31,207 bases of DNA from GCA-003244245 sp035463315 (GCA_035463315.1 DATHTJ010000188.1:1-31207), one strand, 5' to 3'. Positions 1-8,386 are shown, counted from the first letter of the stretch. A program made the numbers and translations. The notes: a model not told the origin generated them from the sequence alone.

Positions 1-680
1 TCGCGCAGTGCGGCGTTGAAGCCGGGATCGGGCGCCACCACGCCCATGTTCCCGGCGGCCGCCTCGGCGATGACGCAGGCGATCTCCGCTCCTTTGTCGA
101 CGAAAAGGGCGCGAGCCGCGTCGATGTCGTTGTAGGGCAGCACGATCGTGTCCGCGGCCTGGGCGCCGGTGACGCCGGGGCTGGATGGCAGCCCGAAGGT
201 GGCCACGCCGGAGCCGGCGGCGACGAGCAGCGCGTCAACGTGTCCGTGGTAGTGCCCGGCGAACTTGACCACCATGGGACGCCCGGTGGCGCCGCGGGCC
301 AGCCGGATCGCGCTCATCGTCGCCTCGGTGCCGGAGTTCACCAGCCGGACCTGCTCGACCGGCTCGACCCGATTCACGATCTCCTCGGCAAGCTCGATCT
401 CGCCGCTGGTCGGGGTACCGAAGGACAGCCCCTGCGACGCGGCCGCCCGCACCGCGTCCACCACCGCCGGGTGCGCGTGGCCGAGGATCATCGGCCCCCA
501 GGAACAGACCAGGTCGACGTAGCGGGTGCCGTCGGCGTCCCACAGGTAGGGCCCCGAGGCGCGGACCATGAAGCGTGGCGTGCCACCGACCGCACGGAAA
601 GCCCGTACGGGGGAGTTCACCCCACCAGGGATCACTGCACTGGCCCGCTTGAACAACCGGGCCGACTCGGTGGCACTCAC
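1..680 (-). CDS. hemL: Glutamate-1-semialdehyde 2,1-aminomutase, N-terminal part
   Basis: This PLP enzyme converts glutamate-1-semialdehyde to 5-aminolevulinate, the last C5-pathway step after HemA. The window holds about 226 N-terminal residues; the rest, including the PLP lysine, lies beyond position 1. Recognisable stretches are IPGGVNSPVRAF near the N-terminus, the DADG..YVDLVCSWGP segment, and NSGTEATMSAIRLARG, which binds the PLP phosphate. The start is taken as GTG at 680, with a purine-rich GGGGGAGA about ten bases upstream. The family usually has about 430 residues. It is read on the same strand as hemB but is separated from it by two opposite-strand genes, so it must have its own promoter. 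Confidence 0.95.
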   Translation of the reverse strand, partial: MSATESARLFKRASAVIPGGVNSPVRAFRAVGGTPRFMVRASGPYLWDADGTRYVDLVCSWGPMILGHAHPAVVDAVRAAASQGLSFGTPTSGEIELAEEIVNRVEPVEQVRLVNSGTEATMSAIRLARGATGRPMVVKFAGHYHGHVDALLVAAGSGVATFGLPSSPGVTGAQAADTIVLPYNDIDAARALFVDKGAEIACVIAEAAAGNMGVVAPDPGFNAALR

Positions 681-1220
681 GCGCGCCAGTCTCCCCCAGT
701 CTGGTGGATCGTGGCGGCGCGGGCCGATCTCAGATCGAGGCGACTGCCCAGGATCACCGCGCCGTGGGCTGGTCAGCGGCTCGCGTTGCAACCCGAACCT
801 CGTGCTCACGTGGTGTCGGGAACCGGCCAGCGAGGAGAACGCTCAGCGTCGAGGACGACAGATCCGCTCACGCCGCAACCGCATGTACTTCGATACCAGC
901 TGCACATTGACAGAACCGCGCTCGGCGCATCGAGGAACTCCGGCCACCGCGGCGATCGCGTCGCTGCAGTCGACCAGATCAGCGCCCACATCGCCCGAAT
1001 CCGGACACCAACCAAGCAACGGATACGACGCGCATCTTCCCGCGCAGCATCGATGGGCATCGTGCAGAGATCCCAGTTGCCCATAAAGGCAGAACTCCAG
1101 GTAATCCTGCCGATTCGACGCGTAATCGTGAAAATCGAGCAACCCCGCACAGGATGATGCCACTGCCTCGCTGCTACAGTACGCGCAGATAACGACGTCA
1201 CTAACGACGAGGAGGGCGAA
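681..1220. other. 540-bp intergenic region before the haloperoxidase gene
   Basis: No convincing gene is seen. Open frames exist on both strands but show no family motif, no good ribosome-binding site and poor codon bias. The base composition looks lower in GC than the flanking heme genes. The region must carry the hemL promoter (leftward) and the haloperoxidase promoter (rightward). Just before the haloperoxidase there is a short direct repeat TAACGACG (1190-1197 and 1202-1209). It may be decayed coding sequence, but I could not identify any ancestor. Confidence 0.4.
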
Positions 1221-3020
1221 ATGTCCGAACGGCAGAGACAGGCTCGACGTATCCGTGAAGCAGCGGCCGAGGTGGCCTTCTTGCGGCCCACACCCCAGCA
1301 TCGAGCCAACGGAGACGAGCAACGGCTGCACGACGAGCAGGGGCGGCTGACCTACGCCGGCAACTTCACCAAATGCCAGCCCCACGACGAGTACGGCTTC
1401 CTGCAGAGACCCACCGACTACTCTGACTGGGTACGGTCAATCGACTCCGGTGATCCACGCGACTTTCTTCGCCTGCGTCTCGGACCAGGCCCATTTCAGC
1501 CCAATGGGGACTTCGTATACGGTTCCGATGGGAATCCGCAGCTGGACTGGGCCGCCACTTACCCTGCAGGCGAGGAGCCAACCGTACGCGCCTGGGAGAG
1601 TCAGGGCGCCGGGAGTACGTTCGAGTTGGAGGGTTCGGACGCTCAGGCACTGACTATGCCGCCCTATCCTGCGCTGGCCGGCCAGGAACTGATCTCCGAG
1701 ATGGGCGAAGTCTACTGGATGGCCTTGTCCCGCGATATTCCCTTTACCGACTGGGGCAGTGACACCACCATCCAAAACGCTCGCGAGTCGCTCGCCCGTT
1801 TGTGGTGGTTCCGGCAGGACCGCACCGATCGCCTGACCGGTTCAACCGACGTCCTGCCGACCTCGCTGAACCGCCGCCGCGTGTTGAGCCAGAACGGCGC
1901 GGACCCCGTCCCGCTGCGGCAACTGTTCCGCGGCCTGCTTCCTCGTGAGAGGCAAGGCCCTTACGTCTCGCAGTTCCTGTTGATCGGCAATGTGGGCGTC
2001 CATGCGAACGACACCGCTCACGACCTGAGCGATGGAATGATCGCTTACGGAGCCCTGCGGACTGACCAACGAGTGCGCGTCGCTACTCCAGGCGTGAACT
2101 ACCTTACCGACTGGGACACCTTCCTCGATGTGCAGAACGGCGCGGACACCCGCGGCCGCGAAAGCTACGACGAAGGCTATCGCTTTATCGCGACTCCACG
2201 TGACCTCGCGACTTACGTCCACTATGACGCTCTGTACGAGGCATATCTCAACGCCTGTCTGGTGCTGCTCGGCTTGCGGGCGCCTTTCGATCCCGGCTTG
2301 CCGTTCGAGCGCCCAGACTTCATCGACAAGCAGCAGGGCTTCGCTCAGTTCGGCGGACCGCACATCCTCACGCTCGTCACGGAAGTGGCAACCCGCGCGT
2401 TGAAGGCGGTCCGTTACCAGAAGTTCAACGTGCACCGGCGGATACGGCCCGAGGGCGTGGGTGGGTGGATGTACCAGCGGCGAGTCAACCCCGCCGTCGT
2501 GCAGGAGCGGCTGCAGGATCTCGAGAACATGGAAGCCACTTTCGCCGGTTCCTCGGGAATCGGCGCAGCCGTGGGCGCCGCCAACGGCGACCCGGACAAC
2601 TGGCTGCTGCCCATGGCCTTTCCCGAAGGCTCGCCCACCCACCCCTCATACGGAGCCGGGCACGCCACTGTGGCCGGTGCCTGCACCACGATCCTCAAAG
2701 CATGGTTCGACCACGGATGGTCACTCACATCTGCCGGCAACCCGATCGCGTACGAGGCGAACTCCGACGGAAGTGCCCTCGTCGACGTGTCCGCCACGCT
2801 GGACCGGCCACTGACCGTGGAGGGCGAGCTCAACAAGATCGCCGCCAATATCAGCACCGGTCGAAACTTTGCCGGCGTGCACTACTACAGTGACTACATC
2901 GAATCTTTTCGCTTGGGCGAGCAGATCGCGCTGACGGTGTTGGAGGAGCAGAAGCTCACCTACCGAGAGAATTTCTCGCTCACCATTCCGCTCTCGGACG
3001 GCACCACCGTCCGGATCTGA
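1221..3020 (+). CDS. Vanadium-dependent haloperoxidase (bromoperoxidase type)
   Basis: A 599-residue PAP2/vanadium haloperoxidase-fold enzyme expected to oxidise halide with hydrogen peroxide to hypohalous acid. All vanadate-pocket elements are visible: K401 and R409 (KFNVHRRIRPEG), the H474-PSYGAGH481 loop, and R548 and H554 (GRNFAGVHYYSDY). H481 and H554 correspond to the acid-base and vanadate-bound histidines. H474 lies seven residues before H481, like Ascophyllum His411, which fits the bromoperoxidase rather than the fungal chloroperoxidase type. The usual Ser-Gly-His is Ala-Gly-His here. Length matches algal and cyanobacterial enzymes. No signal peptide is seen, so it is probably cytoplasmic. 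A strong GAGGAGGG (1209-1216) precedes the ATG. Codon use is less GC-rich than in its neighbours, suggesting acquisition. Halide preference cannot be read from sequence. Confidence 0.93.
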   Translation: MSERQRQARRIREAAAEVAFLRPTPQHRANGDEQRLHDEQGRLTYAGNFTKCQPHDEYGFLQRPTDYSDWVRSIDSGDPRDFLRLRLGPGPFQPNGDFVYGSDGNPQLDWAATYPAGEEPTVRAWESQGAGSTFELEGSDAQALTMPPYPALAGQELISEMGEVYWMALSRDIPFTDWGSDTTIQNARESLARLWWFRQDRTDRLTGSTDVLPTSLNRRRVLSQNGADPVPLRQLFRGLLPRERQGPYVSQFLLIGNVGVHANDTAHDLSDGMIAYGALRTDQRVRVATPGVNYLTDWDTFLDVQNGADTRGRESYDEGYRFIATPRDLATYVHYDALYEAYLNACLVLLGLRAPFDPGLPFERPDFIDKQQGFAQFGGPHILTLVTEVATRALKAVRYQKFNVHRRIRPEGVGGWMYQRRVNPAVVQERLQDLENMEATFAGSSGIGAAVGAANGDPDNWLLPMAFPEGSPTHPSYGAGHATVAGACTTILKAWFDHGWSLTSAGNPIAYEANSDGSALVDVSATLDRPLTVEGELNKIAANISTGRNFAGVHYYSDYIESFRLGEQIALTVLEEQKLTYRENFSLTIPLSDGTTVRI

Positions 3021-3261
3021 AACCACTTTTCGTCGCCCCGCCGCGCGGGCACTGGGTCTAAGGCGCAGAAGCCACGCGGCGCGGGAATGTACCAGAATGT
3101 TGGATACGGTGCGGCGAGGCGCTGCGGGTTACGCTACGTCCCCGATCAGGGCCAGGCCATCACCCATTCGGACCGCCACGGCGACCACGTGTGCATCAGC
3201 AAGGCGATCTAAGAGTAACATGTCTACCAGAGCATACGAGGCTTGCGAGCAGGAGGTCGAA
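3021..3261 (+). other. Leader/promoter region of the metallothionein gene
   Basis: This 241-bp gap separates the haloperoxidase stop from the metallothionein start. I see no convincing gene. TAACAT at 3216-3221 is a possible -10 element for the metallothionein. No clear copper-repressor palindrome (RicR or CsoR type) could be recognised by eye. The AGGAGGT at 3251-3257 is a near-perfect ribosome-binding site for the ATG at 3262. Confidence 0.3.
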
Positions 3262-3447
3262 ATGACGCAATCCACGCAGTACAGCAAGGGAACCGTGCTC
3301 ACTTGCGGGCATGAGGAATGTGGCTGTCGAGTTCGCATCGACGAGGAATGCCACTGTCCGTCCGGCGACCGGGTTTACACGTGCGCCTGCGGGGCACCGC
3401 TGGTCGCGCTTACTGACGACGCCAGCACGACGGCCGACACGGCATAG
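3262..3447 (+). CDS. mymT: MymT-like small metallothionein
   Basis: A 61-residue cysteine-rich protein predicted to bind Cu(I) through thiolates in the cytosol. Seven cysteines (15, 20, 22, 30, 32, 41, 43) lie in the order TC-GHEECGCRVRI-ECHC-YTCACG. This closely follows mycobacterial MymT, which also has a GT.LTC.HE.CGCRVRI core and seven cysteines. The acidic/threonine C-terminal tail (residues 51-61) is extra and cysteine-free. The start is fixed by AGGAGGT five bases before the ATG; longer in-frame starts upstream have no ribosome site. It lies 241 bp downstream of the haloperoxidase on the same strand, convergent with hemB. In mycobacteria MymT is induced by copper and nitrosative stress; whether this holds here is inference. 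Confidence 0.9.
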   Translation: MTQSTQYSKGTVLTCGHEECGCRVRIDEECHCPSGDRVYTCACGAPLVALTDDASTTADTA

Positions 3448-3494
3448 TCATCGCGGCGTCGCCACCGGACCTTGGGGTTCCGCCTGGATCAGGA

Positions 3495-4466
3495 TCAGCG
3501 CAACCAGCCGGCGGCCTGCACCGCCCAATAGGTCAACACCAGATCAGCGCCAGCCCGGCGGATCGAGGTCAGCGTCTCCAGCACCGCGCGCCGCCGGTCG
3601 AGCCAACCGTGCGCCACCGCCGCCTCCACCATCGAGTACTCGCCGGACACCTGGTAGGCGGCGACGGGGACATCGGAGACCTCGGCGACGGCGTGCAGCA
3701 CATCCAGGTAGGACATCGCGGGCTTGACCATCACGATGTCCGCACCCTCGGCGAGATCCAGCGCCGCCTCCCGCAACGCCTCGCGAGCATTCGCCGGATC
3801 CTGCTGGTAAGTCAGGCGGTCCCCGGTCAGCTGCGACTCCACCGCATCGCGGAACGGCCCGTAGAACGCCGAGGCGTACTTGGCGCTGTAGGCGAGGATC
3901 CCCGCGTCCTGGTGCCCGGCAGCATCCAGCGCCTCCCGGACCACCCCGACCTGGCCGTCCATCATGCCGCTGAGCCCGACCAGATGCGCGCCTGCCTGCA
4001 CCTGGGCGACGGCCATCTCGGCGTACACCGCCAGGGTGGCATCGTTGTCCACCTGGCCGGCCGCGTCGAGCAGGCCGCAATGGCCGTGGTCGGTGAACTC
4101 GTCCAGGCAGGTGTCAGCCATGATCACGATGTCGTCGCCGACATCGGCGCGCACGTCGCGCAGGGCGGCGTTGAGCACGCCGTCGGGGTCGGTGGCGCCG
4201 GAGCCGGTGGCATCCTTGGTAGTGGGCACGCCGAACAGCATGATCCCGCCCAGCCCAGCGGCCACCGCCCCAGCCGCAGCCTTGCGCAGCGATTCCGAGG
4301 TGTGCTGGACGACGCCCGGCATGGATGCAATCGGCACCGGCTCGATAGCCCCCTGCTTGACGAACACCGGCAGCACCAACTGCCGCGGCGCCACCGTGGT
4401 CTCCCTCACCAGCCCCCGCATCGCAGCAGTCGTCCGCAATCGCCGCGCTCGGCTCGTCGGGTACAT
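3495..4466 (-). CDS. hemB: Delta-aminolevulinic acid dehydratase (porphobilinogen synthase)
   Basis: Condenses two 5-aminolevulinate molecules into porphobilinogen. The 323-residue protein has both Schiff-base lysines, K196 (YSAKYAS) and K248 (MVKPAMSYLD). The metal loop DTCLDEFTDHGHCG has cysteines at 120 and 130 but Asp at 122, a mixed form common in actinobacteria and between the all-Cys zinc type and the all-Asp magnesium type. The ATG at 4466 is chosen over a 54-base longer frame because GGAGG lies six bases upstream and family homology begins at MYPTSRARRLR. It follows hemD by 67 bp across a long inverted repeat, so it may be co-transcribed but separately modulated. Confidence 0.97.
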   Translation of the reverse strand: MYPTSRARRLRTTAAMRGLVRETTVAPRQLVLPVFVKQGAIEPVPIASMPGVVQHTSESLRKAAAGAVAAGLGGIMLFGVPTTKDATGSGATDPDGVLNAALRDVRADVGDDIVIMADTCLDEFTDHGHCGLLDAAGQVDNDATLAVYAEMAVAQVQAGAHLVGLSGMMDGQVGVVREALDAAGHQDAGILAYSAKYASAFYGPFRDAVESQLTGDRLTYQQDPANAREALREAALDLAEGADIVMVKPAMSYLDVLHAVAEVSDVPVAAYQVSGEYSMVEAAVAHGWLDRRRAVLETLTSIRRAGADLVLTYWAVQAAGWLR

Positions 4467-4477
4467 CGGACCTCCGG

Positions 4478-4523
4478 CCCGTGAGTGGCGATGCGAGTGA
4501 TCACTCCCATCGCCACTCACGGG
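4478..4523. repeat. Perfect 16-bp inverted repeat between hemD and hemB
   Basis: The arms CCCGTGAGTGGCGATG (4478-4493) and its exact reverse complement (4508-4523) flank a 14-base spacer, itself containing the palindrome AGTGATCACT. It fills almost all of the hemD-hemB gap. No U-tract follows on the minus strand, so it is not a classical intrinsic terminator. It could be a U-less terminator or attenuator, an mRNA processing or stability hairpin, or a copy of a dispersed palindrome. Confidence 0.8.
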
Positions 4524-4533
4524 TTATACACAG

Positions 4534-6063
4534 TTAGCGGCGGCGGGTTTTGGCTTTGCGGGGTGGGGGCAACGCACCCTCGGCGCGGAGGTGGGCGGCA
4601 TGCTCGGCGAGGGCGTCCACCAGGGCGCTGACCTGCGCCACCTCGGGCTGCACGTCCACCCGGAGGCCGAACTCGACCGCGGTCTCAGCGGTGGCCGGGC
4701 CGATGCAGGCGACGATCGTGCGCGCATGCGGCTTACCCGCGATACCGACCAGGTTTCGCACCGTGGACGAGGACGTGAAGCACACCGCGTCGAAGCCGCC
4801 CGTCTTGATCATCTCGCGGGTCTCGGCGGGTGGCGGGGCGGCCCGCACCGTGCGGTAGGCCGTCACGTCATCGATCTCCCAGCCGCGATCGCGCAGCCCA
4901 GCTGCCAGCGTCTCGGTCGCGATGTCCGCACGCGGCAGCAGCACCCGATCCACCGGGTCAAGGATGTCGTCGAAGGGCGGGAAGTCGGCCAGCAGCCCAT
5001 CGGAGGACTGCTCGCCCGAGGGCAGCAACTCGGGGACAATCCCCATCGCGCGCACCCGTTCCGCAGTGGCCTCTCCCACGCAGGCGATCTTCACACCGGC
5101 GAACGCGCGGGCGTCCAGCCCGAACTCGTGGAACTTCTCCCACACCGCCCGGACCGCGTTGGTGGAGGTGAACACCACCCACTGGTAACGACCATCGACC
5201 AGGCCCTTGACCGCGCGCTCCATCTGAGCCGGAGACCGGGGCGGCTCCACCGAGATCGTCGGCACCTCCACCGGCACCGCGCCGTGCACCCCCAGCCGCT
5301 CGCTCATCACGCCGGCCTGCTCCTTGGTGCGCGGCACCAGCACCTTCCAGCCGTACAGTGCCCGGGACTCCCACCAGGACAGCTTCGCCCGCTGCCCGAC
5401 CACCGAGCCGACGGTGACCACCAGCGGGCCGGTGAGCTCGCCAGCGTCGCGGCTCAGCGACGCGAGCGTGGTCTCCACGGTGTGTTGGGTGGGCTCGGTG
5501 CCGGCAACGGTGACCGCCACCGGGGTTTGCGAGGCGAGCCCGTGCTCGACCAACGCGGCGGCCGCCTCAGCCAGGTGCGAGGCGGTAGCGTGCAGCACCA
5601 GCGGGCCTGGCACCGCCGCCAGTGCCGCCCAGTCAACCCCGGATCGGACGTCTGCTTCGGTATGTCCGGAGCCCAGCGGCACCCCGGCAAAGGCCGGTAC
5701 CGCGGTGCCCGCGGGCACCCCGGGCACCACCTCGAAGGGCACCGAGGTGCGGGCGACGGCCAGTGCCTCGGCGACCACGGCGTCGGCAGTCAGCGGATCT
5801 CCGGACACCAGCCGCACCACCATCTGGCCGCCCTTGGCCTCGGTGACCAGGTCCTTGGCGACATCGCCGGGCTCCCCCACCGCCGGGCGCACCTCGGCGC
5901 CCTGGGCAGCTAGCGCGAGGATGTCGGCGGGCACGTCAGGGTCGGTCACCAGCAGCGCGGCGGAGGTCAGCAGTTGCTGCGCTCGAACGGTGAGCATCCC
6001 GGCATCGCCGGGGCCAGCGCCGACAAAGGCGATCCGGCCGGTGGTCTTGCGGGCACGGTTCAT
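4534..6063 (-). CDS. hemD: Uroporphyrinogen-III synthase with N-terminal SUMT-like domain
   Basis: A 509-residue two-domain protein. Residues about 10-240 form a uroporphyrinogen-III C-methyltransferase-like domain, with the SAM loop FVGAGPGDAGMLTVRA and VVPGVPAGTAVPAFAGVPL. Residues about 255-500 form the HemD synthase domain (YGWKVLVPRTKEQAGVMSERL, FTSTNAVRAVWEKF, CVGEATAERV, FTSSSTVRNL) that closes hydroxymethylbilane to uroporphyrinogen III. The methylase half looks divergent: the usual KGGDP motif reads VSGDP, as I recall for M. tuberculosis HemD, so its activity is uncertain. The start overlaps the hemC stop by four bases (ATGA), indicating translational coupling. The tail is short and basic. 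Confidence 0.95.
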   Translation of the reverse strand: MNRARKTTGRIAFVGAGPGDAGMLTVRAQQLLTSAALLVTDPDVPADILALAAQGAEVRPAVGEPGDVAKDLVTEAKGGQMVVRLVSGDPLTADAVVAEALAVARTSVPFEVVPGVPAGTAVPAFAGVPLGSGHTEADVRSGVDWAALAAVPGPLVLHATASHLAEAAAALVEHGLASQTPVAVTVAGTEPTQHTVETTLASLSRDAGELTGPLVVTVGSVVGQRAKLSWWESRALYGWKVLVPRTKEQAGVMSERLGVHGAVPVEVPTISVEPPRSPAQMERAVKGLVDGRYQWVVFTSTNAVRAVWEKFHEFGLDARAFAGVKIACVGEATAERVRAMGIVPELLPSGEQSSDGLLADFPPFDDILDPVDRVLLPRADIATETLAAGLRDRGWEIDDVTAYRTVRAAPPPAETREMIKTGGFDAVCFTSSSTVRNLVGIAGKPHARTIVACIGPATAETAVEFGLRVDVQPEVAQVSALVDALAEHAAHLRAEGALPPPRKAKTRRR

Positions 6064-7043
6064 CTACCTACTCGTTTCCCATCGGTTCTCGACCCGGACC
6101 ACACGGCGCGGGACCCCGCATCCAGCGCGCCAGCACCCAGGTCCAGCAGCTCGGCCGCGACCTCGCGGCCGAGGTTCTCGGCATCGGACAGCTCCCCAGG
6201 GGAGTAAGGCCCAGTGGCGGACGACCGGATCAGGTGGTCCTCCGCAGTGGCGGCAACCCCCCGTAGGGACAGCCGCAGCACGGACTGTCCGTCGTCATCC
6301 AAGTCCTCGACGACATCGGCGAGCGCCCCGACCGGTGCACGACAGCCGGCCGCGAGCGTGGCAAGCAACGCCCGCTCGGCGGTGACGGCGGCGCGTACCC
6401 CGGCGTCGTCCAGGAAGGCACCCAGCAGGTGCTCGGTGTCCAGATCATCGACCCGGCACTCGCAGGCCAGCGCTCCCTGCCCAGGGGCGGGCAGCATTTG
6501 CAGCGGGTCGAGCAGCTCGGTGGCCTCATGGATCCGGCCAAGCCGGGCCAACCCGGCGGCGGCGATCACCACACCATCGAGTTCCCCGTCGACGACCCGA
6601 CGGATCCGCGAGTCGACGTTGCCGTGGATCGGCTCCACCTGCAGGCCCAGGCCCAGTGCCCGCAGCTGCGCACCACGCCTCGGCGAGCTGGTACCGAGCA
6701 CCGCACCAGCGGGCAACGCCCCCAGCACCATCCCGTCCCGGGCCACCAGCGCGTCACGGGGATCCGCGCGCTCCGGCATGGCGGCCAGTACCAGCCGCAG
6801 GTCGGGCGCGGTCGGCAGATCCTTGCAGGAGTGCACCGCCACGTCGACCTCACCGGCCACCAGGGCTTCGCGCAACGCCGAGTAGCCGTCCCCGGCGCTC
6901 CGCACCGGCACGATGTGCACCGTCAACCCGGCGGCGCGCAACCGCCGCGCCACCCACTCAGCCTGGGCGAGTGCCAGGACACTGCCCCGGGTCCCCAACC
7001 GCAAGACACCCGGCCGCAAGACACCCGGGCGCAACACGGCCAT
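6060..7043 (-). CDS. hemC: Hydroxymethylbilane synthase (porphobilinogen deaminase)
   Basis: Polymerises four porphobilinogens into hydroxymethylbilane. The protein has 327 residues from the ATG at 7043. The family start LRLGTRGSVLALAQA is at residues 14-28, the substrate-binding variant HSCKDLPT at 71-78, GTSSPRR at 117-123, and the dipyrromethane-cofactor cysteine is C234 in AAGCRAPVGA. The ATG shares its A with the hemA stop (TGATG), so the two genes are coupled; a GTG one codon upstream is the alternative start. A 15-bp tandem duplication encodes a doubled RPGVL just before the conserved start, lengthening the N-terminus by five residues. Confidence 0.97.
   Translation of the reverse strand: MAVLRPGVLRPGVLRLGTRGSVLALAQAEWVARRLRAAGLTVHIVPVRSAGDGYSALREALVAGEVDVAVHSCKDLPTAPDLRLVLAAMPERADPRDALVARDGMVLGALPAGAVLGTSSPRRGAQLRALGLGLQVEPIHGNVDSRIRRVVDGELDGVVIAAAGLARLGRIHEATELLDPLQMLPAPGQGALACECRVDDLDTEHLLGAFLDDAGVRAAVTAERALLATLAAGCRAPVGALADVVEDLDDDGQSVLRLSLRGVAATAEDHLIRSSATGPYSPGELSDAENLGREVAAELLDLGAGALDAGSRAVWSGSRTDGKRVGR
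6999..7028. repeat. 15-bp tandem duplication in the hemC 5' end
   Basis: Two perfect copies of CCGCAAGACACCCGG (6999-7013 and 7014-7028, plus strand) lie head to tail, with a partial third copy beyond. They keep the hemC frame and repeat the peptide RPGVL upstream of the conserved LGTRGS. A slipped-strand duplication in a tolerant N-terminus is likely. Confidence 0.85.
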
Positions 7044-8386
7044 CACCGTGTCCCGGACGGGTCGGTGCGGACGGTCGCGGCGATGGCGACGGCGGCCTGC
7101 GGGTCCAACTCGAACAACTCTCGCAGGGCGTCGGCGTAGGCCTCACCGCCACCGGCCTCGGCGAGCTGCTTGACCCGCACCGTGGGGGCATGTAACAGCT
7201 TGTCCACCACCCGGCGGACGGTGCGGGCCACCTCATCGCGCACGGCGTGATCAAGTTCGGGCAGCCGGCCGTCCAACCGCAGCAGCTCCGCATCCACCAC
7301 CTCGGCGGCCCGCTTGCGCAGCGCGGTGACCGTCGGAGTGACCTCCGCGGTGCGCTGAGCCACCAGGTAACCGCGCACCTCCTGCGCGACGAGGCGGTGC
7401 GCGGCGCTGATCGCACTGGACCCGGTGGTGCGCCGCTCCAGCCGGCGCGCCACCGTGGTGAGGTCCAGCAGGGTCACGCCGGGGAGGTCAGCCACTCCAG
7501 GCTCGACGTCGCGGGGCAGCCCGAGGTCGCACACCACCAGTGGTGCCCGTGAGCGGTTCCGAGCCCCGGCGACCTGCTCGACACTGAGCACGGTGCCGGT
7601 CGCGCCGGTGCAGCAGATCACCAGGTCCGCGGTGGCCAGCGCCGCGGCCACCCCGTCCAGGCCGACGGCCCGGGCGGGCGTGCCCTCGGCCTCGCACAGC
7701 GCTGCCAGCCGTTGCGCGCTGGCCTCGGTACGGTTGGCCAGCACGATCTCGGCCACCCCGGCCCGGCGCAGCTGCGCCGCGGCGAGGCCACCCATCGAAC
7801 CGGCACCGAGCACCAGCGCCCGCCGGCCGGCCGGACCCGGCCGGCCGGCACAGGCCAGCGCTTCCGCCGCATCAGTGAGGGCTTCAGAAACCACCGAAGC
7901 GCCCGCAGCGTCGATGTCGGTCTCGGTGTGCACCCGCTTGCCCACCCGCAGCGCCTGCTGCACAACCTCGTGCAGGGTGCGCCCGATGGTGCCGGCCTGC
8001 TCGGCGCCCGCGTACGCGGTGCGCAGCTGACCAAGGATCTGCGGCTCGCCGACGACCATCGAGTCAAGCCCGGCGGCCACCGAGAACAGGTGCTCCACGC
8101 CCGCCGCCGCGTAGTGCACGTAAAGGTGGTCGGACAGCTGGTCCAGCACGATCGCGGAGTGGCGCGCCAGCACGTCGGTGATGTCGGACAGACCGCCATG
8201 GAAGGTCTGCACCACCGCATAGACTTCGACCCGGTTGCAGGTGGACAGCAGCAACGCCTCGGCGATGTGCTCGCACTCGAGCAGCTCAGAGAGGACCTTG
8301 CCGGCATCCGCAACCGGCACCGCGGCTCGCTCTAGCACTCCGACCGGCGCGCTGTGGTGGGACAGCCCGACAACCAACAAGCTCAT
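7043..8386 (-). CDS. hemA: Glutamyl-tRNA reductase
   Basis: Catalyses NADPH-dependent reduction of glutamyl-tRNA(Glu) to glutamate-1-semialdehyde, the committed step of the C5 pathway. It has 447 residues. The catalytic cysteine is C50 in LLLSTCNRVEVYA, with GLSHHSAPVGVLER at the N-terminus. A Rossmann segment (VLGAGSMGGLAAAQLRRAG) lies at about 190-208, and a helical dimerisation domain covers roughly 325-420. The ATG overlaps the rex stop by four bases (ATGA), so it is translated with rex and probably under Rex redox control, as in Streptomyces rex-hemACD. Confidence 0.98.
   Translation of the reverse strand: MSLLVVGLSHHSAPVGVLERAAVPVADAGKVLSELLECEHIAEALLLSTCNRVEVYAVVQTFHGGLSDITDVLARHSAIVLDQLSDHLYVHYAAAGVEHLFSVAAGLDSMVVGEPQILGQLRTAYAGAEQAGTIGRTLHEVVQQALRVGKRVHTETDIDAAGASVVSEALTDAAEALACAGRPGPAGRRALVLGAGSMGGLAAAQLRRAGVAEIVLANRTEASAQRLAALCEAEGTPARAVGLDGVAAALATADLVICCTGATGTVLSVEQVAGARNRSRAPLVVCDLGLPRDVEPGVADLPGVTLLDLTTVARRLERRTTGSSAISAAHRLVAQEVRGYLVAQRTAEVTPTVTALRKRAAEVVDAELLRLDGRLPELDHAVRDEVARTVRRVVDKLLHAPTVRVKQLAEAGGGEAYADALRELFELDPQAAVAIAATVRTDPSGTR

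Noticed and set aside
568..1086. Frames in the gap upstream of the haloperoxidase, on both strands
   Set aside because: They conflict with one another, lack motifs and ribosome sites, and no ancestor could be recognised.
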